From Acidimicrobiaceae bacterium (lineage in GTDB: Bacteria; Actinomycetota; Acidimicrobiia; Acidimicrobiales; UBA8592), in NCBI GenBank assembly GCA_002724825.1, contig PBPU01000010.1, forward strand, positions 15,020-22,126: a DNA stretch of 7,107 nucleotides, read 5' to 3'. Shown piece after piece: positions 1 to 5,419 of the stretch. Position numbers and translations under genes: made by a program. Numbering within the stretch: the first letter of the stretch is position 1; each line of letters begins with the position of its first letter. The notes beneath the pieces are model-generated. The model was given only the letters and a program-made list of their open reading frames with translations. It was not told the origin of the DNA and searched no databases.

Positions 1-306
1 TTGGTTCTTATTCGCAAGGACGGGCGGAATCATCCTGGATCTGATATCAGAATCACATCTGGTGAAACATGGATTGGGCACGAAGTAGAGTTTCAGAGTA
101 GATCATTTGATTTAGATAAGAATGATCGGGTTCTTATAGTTGATGACTGGGCAACCACGGGAAATACGATACGGGCTGCGAAAGATTTCATCATTCAATC
201 TGGTGCTACATATGTTGGCGCGTCAGTAATCGTGAATAAGGCTGAAGCTTCCACTCTTGGTGAGCTCGGAATTTCATGGCTAGTTAAGTTCGACGACCTC
301 GTTTAG
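1..306 (+). CDS. Phosphoribosyltransferase, APRT-like (5'-truncated by window edge)
   Basis: This is the C-terminal 101 residues of a type I phosphoribosyltransferase. The family transfers a phosphoribosyl group from PRPP to a base in the cytoplasm. The key evidence is the PRPP-binding signature VLIVDDWATTGNT at residues 44-56 of the fragment: a hydrophobic strand, two acidic residues, then the T-T-G-N-T phosphate loop. It is followed by a strand resembling the next core strand (GASVIVNK, 73-80). The opening segment LVLIRKDGRNHPG matches the stretch that precedes the flexible loop in APRT-like proteins. The TTG at base 1 is therefore probably an internal leucine, and the true start lies outside the window. 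The substrate base cannot be assigned; adenine is a guess based on the DDW variant. The stop (TAG 304-306) interlocks with the stop of convergent sodX. Confidence 0.8.
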   Translation: MVLIRKDGRNHPGSDIRITSGETWIGHEVEFQSRSFDLDKNDRVLIVDDWATTGNTIRAAKDFIIQSGATYVGASVIVNKAEASTLGELGISWLVKFDDLV

Positions 307-656
307 TTCGCCTGCGATGCATTTGTAAGTATCTTCTTTTGGGAGTAGTTGAAAGTAGCAACTCCAACGAGATGTTTCATCGGTGATTTCCCAAATTGCC
401 GGCTATCTGTCCCCTTCGGGCTGCGCAATTCAACAAAATTGTCGTCAGTAACGGCCTTGACATATTTGATTAAAATTGTTTTCTTGTGGGGGTGTCTGAT
501 CGCGACGATATCTCCCTCGTAGCAGTGGGTATCTGGGCGTACAAATATGATGTCATCTGGTTGGAGTACGGGAATCATACTGTTCCCACCAACACGGAAG
601 ATTTTTCGTTTTCGTAACGATAGCGCTAGTAGTTCTTGAAGAACCGTTTTGATCAA
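303..656 (-). CDS. sodX: Nickel-type superoxide dismutase maturation protease (SodX), S24/S26 family
   Basis: This small serine peptidase of the signal-peptidase/LexA clan is expected to cleave the propeptide of SodN so that the new N-terminal histidine can bind nickel. The nucleophile motif GNSM lies at residues 24-27 (Ser26). The probable general-base lysine is Lys64 in LIKYVKAV, and the C-terminal family signature DSRQFG lies at 84-89. At 117 residues it matches the compact SodX group, and I see no convincing membrane anchor, so it probably acts in the cytoplasm. The start is TTG at 656-654, overlapping the sodN stop in TTGA. This implies translational coupling and SodX output below that of SodN. 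No other start upstream of the Ser26 motif fits. Family membership is secure because of the motif set plus adjacency to sodN. General signal peptidase I is the alternative, but the length and missing anchor argue against it. Confidence 0.9.
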   Translation of the reverse strand: MIKTVLQELLALSLRKRKIFRVGGNSMIPVLQPDDIIFVRPDTHCYEGDIVAIRHPHKKTILIKYVKAVTDDNFVELRSPKGTDSRQFGKSPMKHLVGVATFNYSQKKILTNASQAN

Positions 657-1126
657 CTTGCTTCGTAATATGTAACTTCTCGGCCTTTGCTTTCCCAGAA
701 CATATTATGGATCTTTTCAACTGCGGCCATGAGTTGGTCTGCTGCATCCGTGGAGACATGTTGTTTGCATTCAGAGCATGCTTTCGCTGCGTTCCAGAAG
801 ACATCGTGTAGGTCTGGGTAAGCTTCGAGGTGAGCTGGCTTGAAATAGTCAGTCCAGAGAACGAGAAGTTCGTGCTTTGCGAGTTCGGCTTGCTCTTCCT
901 TGATTGTTACGTATCGGCCTACTGTGTTCAGATAGGAAGCAACTGCTTGGGTATCTCCAGGTTCCGGTGGGGTTAGATCAAGGATTTTTTTGGTCATAGA
1001 CCGGACAGCTTCAGCAGCAATTCTTGCTGATGATGGGTCGTATACTCCGCATGGGCCGTCGCAGTGAGCTTCGGCTATTGGGAGATCATTGAGGATAAAA
1101 TTCTTGTAGGGGTTGGTTTCTTTCAT
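653..1126 (-). CDS. sodN: Nickel-containing superoxide dismutase (SodN) precursor
   Basis: Ni-SOD converts superoxide to oxygen and hydrogen peroxide in the cytoplasm, and in the known structures it works as a hexamer of four-helix bundles. The nickel hook HCDGPCGVYDP lies at residues 21-31. After removal of a 20-residue propeptide ending in AEA, His21, Cys22 and Cys26 become mature residues 1, 2 and 6, the nickel ligands, and Tyr29 becomes the active-site Tyr9. The typical helical segment with KEEQAELAKHELLVLWTDYF follows (76-95), then YPDLHDVFW (103-111). The mature length is about 137 residues, longer than the roughly 117 of Streptomyces enzymes and closer to cyanobacterial-type proteins. 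The common leucine at mature position 4 is glycine here. ATG at 1126-1124 has a strong Shine-Dalgarno sequence (AAAGGAGA, 1143-1136). It is the first gene of a sodN-sodX operon, divergent from a nickel permease. Confidence 0.96.
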   Translation of the reverse strand: MKETNPYKNFILNDLPIAEAHCDGPCGVYDPSSARIAAEAVRSMTKKILDLTPPEPGDTQAVASYLNTVGRYVTIKEEQAELAKHELLVLWTDYFKPAHLEAYPDLHDVFWNAAKACSECKQHVSTDAADQLMAAVEKIHNMFWESKGREVTYYEAS

Positions 1127-1135
1127 GTGGAATCA

Positions 1136-1143
1136 TCTCCTTT
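1136..1143 (-). promoter_or_regulatory. Strong ribosome-binding site of sodN
   Basis: AAAGGAGA on the minus strand lies nine bases before the sodN ATG. It is the best Shine-Dalgarno match in the window and fixes the start of the SodN propeptide. The other genes here have weaker sites or none, so high SodN synthesis relative to its neighbours is a fair inference. Confidence 0.8.
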
Positions 1144-1278
1144 GTTTCGACATAATGTCAAAGGTCAACAGCGATAACAGTAGCCGAACAATTGAATTTC
1201 GTCTCATCTGAAGTAGAGAATCTTTTCAGAGATTCTGGGTGATTTGACGCCTTCTACTGTAACTGGAACCTTTTAGGG
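1144..1278. promoter_or_regulatory. Divergent sodN / nickel permease control region with inverted repeats
   Basis: This is the gap between sodN (leftward) and the nickel permease (rightward). Two symmetric elements are visible. GACAT-A-ATGTC (1149-1159) sits just upstream of the sodN ribosome-binding site. AGAATCT-N6-AGATTCT (1217-1223 and 1230-1236) is a perfect 7-bp dyad in the middle of the gap. A 6-bp pair AGTAGA/TCTACT (1212-1217 and 1253-1258) encloses the second dyad. They are reasonable candidates for operators of a nickel- or redox-responsive regulator, but they do not match the TGCAA-N5-TTGCA type box known for the nickel regulator Nur. I could not place convincing -35/-10 pairs. 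Confidence 0.45.
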
Positions 1279-2133
1279 ATGGATTTTGCTCTTCTGGTAT
1301 CCGCTTTTGGGTTTGGTATTCGGCACGGATTTGATTGGGATCATATTGCTGCGATTTCGGGTATTGCAACCGGAGAGAAGAACCCTAGAAAAGCTTTTTC
1401 TCTTGCTACGGCATATGCCGTTGGGCATGCCGCTGTTGTAATTCTGCTTGGTGTCGCAATTATTCTTGCAGATTTTAAAATTCCGGATTCAGTGGACACA
1501 GCAATGATGTATTTCATCGGTGGTTCTCTCATTGGGTTAGGACTATGGGTGCTCGTAAATGTTGTTATTCAGGGAGAGGAGTTTCAGTTACGGAGCCGGT
1601 GGATGATTATTCGTGATGGAGCGTTTCGTGGTTTACAAAGGGTGAGAAGATCTTCTAAAGGTCGGTTGTTCGTAGTTGAACATGAACATGCTCATCTTCA
1701 TCAGGAGAATATGGAAATTCATGATCATGATCATGAAGATAGGCACCTATTAGATGAACCCCAGGAGGGGGATGCGCATGTTCATCGCCACCGACATGAG
1801 ATTCATGTTGCAAGTTCAATACTTGATAAATCATCAGCTCGTGGAGTGGGCATACTTCATGGTATTGGGGTAGAGACACCTACACAGATCGTGATATTTG
1901 TTGCTGCTTCACAAGCTTCGGGAAAGGTAGGGGGCCTGTTGATCTTGTTCGCATGGGTTCTTGGGCTTCTAATCGCGAACTCGTCGATTGCTTTGATATC
2001 GGTAAATTCCAGTAATTGGTTGCGACAGCATTCCAACGTGTATAGGTATATCGCCGTATGTATAGGATTATTGAGTTTAGTTATTGGCATCCTTGTATGT
2101 ATCGAGCAGGATGACCTTCTACCAGTCTTTTAG
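1279..2133 (+). CDS. Nickel/cobalt permease, NiCoT/NicO type, with histidine-rich loop
   Basis: This integral membrane permease is expected to import nickel for the neighbouring SodN. The NiCoT signature H-x4-D-H is seen at residues 16-22 (RHGFDWDH), in the first membrane segment. A second conserved histidine region is YAVGHAAVV (46-54, His50), and a third is LHGIGVETPTQ (193-203). Hydrophobic helices lie at about 43-65, 75-97, 203-212, 217-241 and 256-275. Between the two membrane halves, residues 134-176 hold 13 histidines in EH, DH and RH repeats, a probable metal-binding loop. The length of 284 is short for classical HoxN/NixA permeases but suits the smaller permeases found beside sodN, which some authors call SodT. 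The ATG at 1279 is the first usable start after an in-frame stop (1246-1248), and its ribosome site is weak. The 3' end overlaps convergent rbsK by 15 bp. Cobalt specificity cannot be excluded from sequence. Confidence 0.88.
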   Translation: MDFALLVSAFGFGIRHGFDWDHIAAISGIATGEKNPRKAFSLATAYAVGHAAVVILLGVAIILADFKIPDSVDTAMMYFIGGSLIGLGLWVLVNVVIQGEEFQLRSRWMIIRDGAFRGLQRVRRSSKGRLFVVEHEHAHLHQENMEIHDHDHEDRHLLDEPQEGDAHVHRHRHEIHVASSILDKSSARGVGILHGIGVETPTQIVIFVAASQASGKVGGLLILFAWVLGLLIANSSIALISVNSSNWLRQHSNVYRYIAVCIGLLSLVIGILVCIEQDDLLPVF

Positions 2134-3027
2134 TCTTTGAAATACTTGGTCTGAAGTCGGTAATGAGGGTTGTGCTCCAGCGACAAGCGTTGTTGCTGCA
2201 CCTACTTGTACCGCCCATTGTGCTGCTTCGACAAGATCTCTTCCTTCGACGAGGCTTGTAGCTATTGCTGCGCAAAAAGAATCACCAGCACCAGTAGTGT
2301 CAAGAGGAGAAATTGTAGGGGCAGGAATGTGTACAGCTTCATTGCTAGCCACGACTAGAGCTCCCCTCTCTCCTAAAGTGACAATGGTTGAGGAGCATGG
2401 AAAAGTCTTCGCCATCTCAGAAATCGATTCAAGGGTATCTACCTTTCTATTCCCACCTAGAAGTTCTAGTTCTGTCTGATTAGGGATGAGTACATCTACT
2501 AAGTCAAGGAGTTCCAGTGGAACACTTTCACTTGGGGCAGGGGCAGGATTCCAGATAACCGTTCCTTCTGCCGCCCGCGCTGCTGCTACTACTGTTTCAA
2601 TAGGAATTTCTGCTTGCAGAAGAACTACTTGGCCTCTAGCAATGGGTGATGCTTCGGCTATATCTTCAGATGAGAGTTCACCGTTCGCTCCGGGGCTAAC
2701 GACAATCGCATTGTCCCCGTCATCCTGAACTGAAATTAGTGCAACTCCAGTTGGGATATCGGGTGTTTTGAGAAGATGTTCTGTGTTCACGCCATTATCT
2801 TCAAGGTTCGCCCGGAGGAACTTTCCATTCTCGTCGTCACCAATTCTTCCAATCATTGCTACCGATTTCCCTAATCGGGAAGCAGCTACTGCCTGATTTG
2901 CTCTTTTCCCACCGGGAATCCGCTTAAGATCTCCGCCTAGAACTGTCTGCCCGACTGTTGGGATGCTGTCGACATTGACAACGAGGTCTACGTTGCATGA
3001 ACCTACAACGGCAATATCTACTGGCAT
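2119..3027 (-). CDS. rbsK: Ribokinase-like sugar kinase, PfkB family
   Basis: This cytoplasmic kinase probably phosphorylates ribose to ribose 5-phosphate with ATP. Numbered from the ATG at 3027 (302 residues), it shows the N-terminal VVGSCNVDLV strand, the substrate-binding GGKRANQAVAASRLG (PfkB signature 1, 39-53), the NxxE motif in PNQTE (182-186) that helps position Mg-ATP, and DTTGAGDSF (243-251) with the anion hole and catalytic base Asp249. The ending GAQPSLPT is typical of true ribokinases rather than fructokinases. One departure is Arg where ribokinases usually have Gly in GGKGANQ. A TTG two codons upstream (3033) is an alternative start, but the ATG is preferred. No clear Shine-Dalgarno sequence precedes it. 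It is the third gene of a leftward series after the VOC and TSUP genes. A different pentose or nucleoside substrate is possible. Confidence 0.88.
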   Translation of the reverse strand: MPVDIAVVGSCNVDLVVNVDSIPTVGQTVLGGDLKRIPGGKRANQAVAASRLGKSVAMIGRIGDDENGKFLRANLEDNGVNTEHLLKTPDIPTGVALISVQDDGDNAIVVSPGANGELSSEDIAEASPIARGQVVLLQAEIPIETVVAAARAAEGTVIWNPAPAPSESVPLELLDLVDVLIPNQTELELLGGNRKVDTLESISEMAKTFPCSSTIVTLGERGALVVASNEAVHIPAPTISPLDTTGAGDSFCAAIATSLVEGRDLVEAAQWAVQVGAATTLVAGAQPSLPTSDQVFQRLKDW

Positions 3028-3082
3028 GTTCAAAGTTTGTCACAAACACTTAGATGGGACCAATGGTTAAGAAATGTTAACC
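3014..3082. repeat. Two short inverted repeats in the TSUP-rbsK gap
   Basis: The gap between the permease stop and the kinase start contains two perfect dyads. GTTTGT-C-ACAAAC (3036-3048 on the plus strand) is immediately upstream of the kinase start. GGTTAA-N6-TTAACC (3065-3082) overlaps the permease stop codon. Neither is followed by a T-run on the minus strand, so they are not obvious terminators. They may be operator or mRNA-processing elements that separate kinase from permease expression. They are short enough to be partly chance. Confidence 0.35.
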
Positions 3083-3814
3083 GTAGAGCCCAAGCAATCT
3101 TCCTGTTAATCCAATAGCAGCAATGATCATGAAGATCCGAATGATCCGTTCTCCTCCCTTTACGGCAATTCGAGCCCCTAGCCATCCGCCTGCCGAAAGT
3201 CCGACAGTTAAAATCAATGCTGGCAGCCATCGGACTTTTCCTTGAACTATGAAAACAGGAAGAGCAGTTACTGTGATGGCAAGAGTCACTAATACTTTGA
3301 CGAAATTGGCCTTCATAAGGGGAAGTCCAGATCTAGTGAGAAAAGCGAGTAGTACTAGTCCTACTCCCATCTGAATTGCACCCGCATAGACACCAATAAA
3401 TAAGAAAAGAATGAAAGTGGCTGCTTTCGAGAATTTGGGGCCTTCGCGAATAGCTTTAGGTTCTTTAAGCGATAAAAAAATGATAGGCAGAATTAGAATT
3501 CCGAAAATAGTTTCAAAAGTTCTGTCGGTCACTTGGCTTATCGCTATCGAACCAATCAATGAGCCGATAACAACCGGTAGAAAGAAAGGGAGTGCTTCTT
3601 TATATGCCCTAACCCCTTGCCGATGAAATGACCAGATTGTTGTTCCATTGGAGACGAAGATCCCAATTCTATTCGTCCCATTGGCGAAATTACCCGGAAC
3701 TCCAGCCAGCACAAGTAAAGGAACCGTAAGAGATGAACCTCCTCCAGCCATGGCATTAACAATGCCGGCTGCTCCGCCTCCTACGAATAAAAGAAGTGCT
3801 TCCCACCAAACCAT
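3077..3814 (-). CDS. TauE/SafE (TSUP) family membrane permease
   Basis: This is an inner-membrane transporter of the sulfite exporter TauE/SafE family, whose characterised members move sulfite, sulfoacetate and related organosulfur anions. It has 245 residues, normal for the family, and about eight hydrophobic segments. The two family repeats are visible: GIVNAMAGGGSSLTVPLLV at 17-35 near the N-terminus, and GVYAGAIQMGVGLVLLAFL at 141-159 opening the second half. Each starts with a small-residue-rich G-x-x-x-A/G pattern. A short polar linker (about 116-130, EPKAIREGPKFSK) joins the halves. The ATG at 3814 is only 35 bp from the upstream VOC gene, so cotranscription is likely. Its ribosome-binding site is weak. 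The substrate cannot be inferred because no sulfur-metabolism gene lies nearby. Family call is firm, function open. Confidence 0.88.
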   Translation of the reverse strand: MVWWEALLLFVGGGAAGIVNAMAGGGSSLTVPLLVLAGVPGNFANGTNRIGIFVSNGTTIWSFHRQGVRAYKEALPFFLPVVIGSLIGSIAISQVTDRTFETIFGILILPIIFLSLKEPKAIREGPKFSKAATFILFLFIGVYAGAIQMGVGLVLLAFLTRSGLPLMKANFVKVLVTLAITVTALPVFIVQGKVRWLPALILTVGLSAGGWLGARIAVKGGERIIRIFMIIAAIGLTGRLLGLYG

Positions 3815-3849
3815 AGGTCTACCGTAGCTCAGTGGTTGGGGCGGTAAAT

Positions 3850-4386
3850 TTACTCTGCCCGATTCCCCCGAATTAAATCAGTGTGGCCGTCCCAATTTTC
3901 TGATGCTTTTTTCCAGCCATCGAAAACTTCACGTATTCCTGCGTTATCTCCGTTGAGTTCAAGGAAACAGCCAATTGCCTCTCGTGTATCTACATATATA
4001 ACGTTCGCAACGGACCAGAGCGAGGAAGCTACTGGGAATCCTGCGGCCTCGTACTTTTCTCCCTCTTTTTCTATGTCGTCATCAGGCACGAGCATGCCTA
4101 TGTGGTGGAAGCCTTCTTCGCCAGCACCATACATATCACGATAAATCGACGGGCCTTCCTCGTTCTGTTGAATGAACTGGACGTGAGTATCGCCGTGATA
4201 GCCGAAACCATAGTCCAGTGGAACTGTCATTTCTTCGCCACGATAAAGGTGCCTATCACCCCAATGTCCACGTGTGACAAAGAAAGGTCCAGCTCCTGTC
4301 GTCATATTCCATTTTCTGCATGCTTCGTCTATATCGTTGACGAACCAAGCATGTTGCACAATTGGGTAGCGGATAAGTGGTTCCAT
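3850..4386 (-). CDS. VOC (glyoxalase/dioxygenase fold) family protein
   Basis: This 178-residue protein belongs to the vicinal oxygen chelate superfamily, whose members bind a divalent metal with residues from two paired beta-alpha-beta-beta-beta modules. The first module starts at VQHAWFVNDIDEA (His12) and includes THVQFIQQN (68-75, where Gln70 or Gln73 may be a ligand). The second starts at GFHHIGMLVPD (92-102, His95) and ends at GCFLELNGD (139-147, Glu143). These four positions fit the usual His/Gln/His/Glu metal set. The reaction could be an epimerase, lyase or isomerase; the closest general picture is methylmalonyl-CoA epimerase-like or uncharacterised Glyoxalase_4 proteins, and I cannot choose. 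The ATG at 4386 has a good ribosome site (AAAGGAAA about six bases before). It is the first gene of the leftward VOC-TSUP-kinase series and is divergent from the CMD pair. Confidence 0.85.
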   Translation of the reverse strand: MEPLIRYPIVQHAWFVNDIDEACRKWNMTTGAGPFFVTRGHWGDRHLYRGEEMTVPLDYGFGYHGDTHVQFIQQNEEGPSIYRDMYGAGEEGFHHIGMLVPDDDIEKEGEKYEAAGFPVASSLWSVANVIYVDTREAIGCFLELNGDNAGIREVFDGWKKASENWDGHTDLIRGNRAE

Positions 4387-4484
4387 AGTTTCCTTTTGTA
4401 TTTATCGCCTTATTGTGTCATTTTTAAGACCGCACTTCCAAAAGGAATAACAACATTATTTGAAATTACATCTATCCTTTGAAT

Positions 4485-4928
4485 ATGGAGTCTCCAATTG
4501 ATGCTTTCTTTCGTGAAGTGCTTGACGATAGGACATCTGTCGCTAATCAACTTGAAGAGATACATGGATTGGCGTGGGAAGTGATGGATTCCGCCTTGCT
4601 TGATCTGTGTCGTTTACGAGTAGCCATGCTTTTAGATTGCGATTCCGAGTTGGAAGTTTCAAATAGTGATTTAGATTCAGAGAAAATTGCTTCTCTTTCT
4701 GAGTGGTCTTCTTCAAGTTTGTTCAATGAATCTGAGAAGGCTTGTCTACGATTCACCGAGGAATTTATTGTTGATGTCTCATCGATTCCTGATAGTTCGG
4801 CTTTTGCTGTCCGTGAGTGTCTTGGGGAAGAAGGTTTTGTCAATTTTGTAAATGCTCTCCTTGTGGTTGAGCAAAGAATGCGTTTGCAAATTGTGTGGAG
4901 GAAAATTGGTGAAGAGGTCTCAGTATGA
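4485..4928 (+). CDS. CMD/AhpD-fold protein lacking the second redox cysteine
   Basis: This 147-residue protein of the carboxymuconolactone decarboxylase-like (AhpD) alpha-helical fold has no obvious enzymatic assignment. The family core is recognisable as ALLDLCRLRVAMLLDCDSE (about 37-55 from the ATG at 4485), aligning with the E-x11-C-x2-C region of AhpD. The first redox cysteine is kept (second Cys of this stretch), Asp replaces the upstream Glu, and Glu replaces the second cysteine, so a normal CxxC disulfide is impossible. The following region, LFNESEKACLRFTEEFIVDV, is the typical helix of this subfamily. A TTG two codons earlier (4479) is an alternative start. The ATG has no Shine-Dalgarno sequence but has TATCCT (4473-4478) six bases before it, which would suit a leaderless transcript. 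The stop overlaps the next CMD gene in ATGA, so the two are almost certainly cotranslated and may form a complex. Confidence 0.75.
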   Translation: MESPIDAFFREVLDDRTSVANQLEEIHGLAWEVMDSALLDLCRLRVAMLLDCDSELEVSNSDLDSEKIASLSEWSSSSLFNESEKACLRFTEEFIVDVSSIPDSSAFAVRECLGEEGFVNFVNALLVVEQRMRLQIVWRKIGEEVSV

Positions 4929-5419
4929 CCAGATCGCAAAGGGTTACATCTTCACATTTCGATAACAAGTTTCGTGAAGCTCTTTCTTTATGGCAAGAAG
5001 AGGTAGTCCAATTGGATTTGGTAGATCCTGTCACTACTGAAGTTGTTCGCTTACGGTGTGCCGATCACCATGATTGCTATACGTGAAAGTCTTTACGTCT
5101 GGCAGTTGCCAGAGAACACGGCTTGGATGAAGATCTAGCGCAAAGGGCTATGCGAAACGATGAAGATTTAGATAAGCAATATGCTTTGGCTATTCGCTTT
5201 GCGACAACTTTGATGACTCAACCTAATGCGATCACTGGAGAAGATCTCGATGAATTAAGAGAATTTTTCACTGATGATCAACTCATTGAATTATCACTTG
5301 ATGTTATGAAATGGAATTATCAGAAAGTGTCAGTTGCTTTAGGAACGGATAGAGAAGTTCGTGAAGGTGAACTGAGCGAGCTGCATTTTGATGCAAGCGG
5401 AAAGTGGTCATTTAGTTAG
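4925..5419 (+). CDS. Probable selenoprotein: CMD/AhpD-like protein with CxxU motif (in-frame UGA at codon 54)
   Basis: Read from ATG 4925 through one in-frame TGA (5084-5086) to TAG 5417-5419, this gives a 164-residue CMD/AhpD-like protein. The UGA falls inside VRLRCADHHDCYT-U-KSLRLA (41-60). Cys51 and codon 54 make C-x-x-U at the site of the CxxC redox pair, and Glu39 is 12 residues before Cys51, as in AhpD (Glu118-Cys130-Cys133). Arg58 stands where AhpD has His137. The reading frame stays coherent on both sides, with the usual helices downstream (QYALAIRFATTL, 86-97), and nothing else is broken. A SECIS-like hairpin follows the UGA directly. AhpD-like selenoproteins are known from marine metagenome surveys, so selenocysteine is the preferred reading, giving a thiol/selenol redox protein. 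The alternative is a fresh nonsense mutation. Standard callers would start a truncated gene after the UGA (for example TTG 5123 or ATG 5150). It overlaps the upstream CMD gene in ATGA. Confidence 0.78.
5087..5124 (+). promoter_or_regulatory. Bacterial SECIS-like hairpin downstream of the in-frame UGA
   Basis: Directly after the UGA the mRNA can fold into a two-part hairpin. The lower stem is AAGTC (5087-5091) with GGCTT (5120-5124), four Watson-Crick pairs and one G-U. Next comes a 6x6 internal loop. The upper stem is TCTGGC (5098-5103) with GCCAGA (5108-5113), six perfect pairs closing the loop AGTT (5104-5107). The loop has G at its second position followed by U, as bacterial SECIS elements require, and starts 17 bases after the UGA, inside the accepted 16-37 range. 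The bulged U of the E. coli fdhF element is not apparent. The role would be binding SelB with charged tRNA-Sec. Identified by hand folding only. Confidence 0.7.

Noticed and set aside
1700..1740. Tandem CATGAT-like repeat as a DNA element
   Set aside because: The repetition is explained by alternating His-Asp and His-Glu codons in the metal-binding loop.
1655..1879. Histidine-rich minus-strand open frame inside the permease gene
   Set aside because: It is the antisense of the CAT/CAC/GAT repeats that encode the histidine loop, with no ribosome site and no family features.
3065..3082. Rho-independent terminator after the TSUP gene
   Set aside because: The stem is only 6 bp and AT-rich, and no T-run follows on the minus strand.
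3818..3892. Complete tRNA gene on the plus strand
   Set aside because: Only the 5' acceptor/D-arm region looks right. The anticodon stem, TTC arm and 3' acceptor half do not form, and the 3' part is coding sequence of the VOC gene.
4547..4939. Minus-strand open frame of 130 codons opposite the first CMD gene
   Set aside because: Ser/Arg/Thr-rich composition typical of an antisense shadow. The plus-strand product has recognisable CMD family motifs and is coupled to its neighbour.
5123..5419. Separate short gene starting at TTG 5123 after the UGA
   Set aside because: It is in the same frame as ATG 4925, continues the CMD fold without a break, and has no ribosome-binding site. It is the tail of the selenoprotein gene.
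4925..5419. CMD gene as a pseudogene inactivated by a nonsense codon
   Set aside because: The only lesion is at the conserved redox cysteine position and a SECIS-like hairpin follows. There are no frameshifts or further stops. Kept as the main alternative, not the preferred reading.
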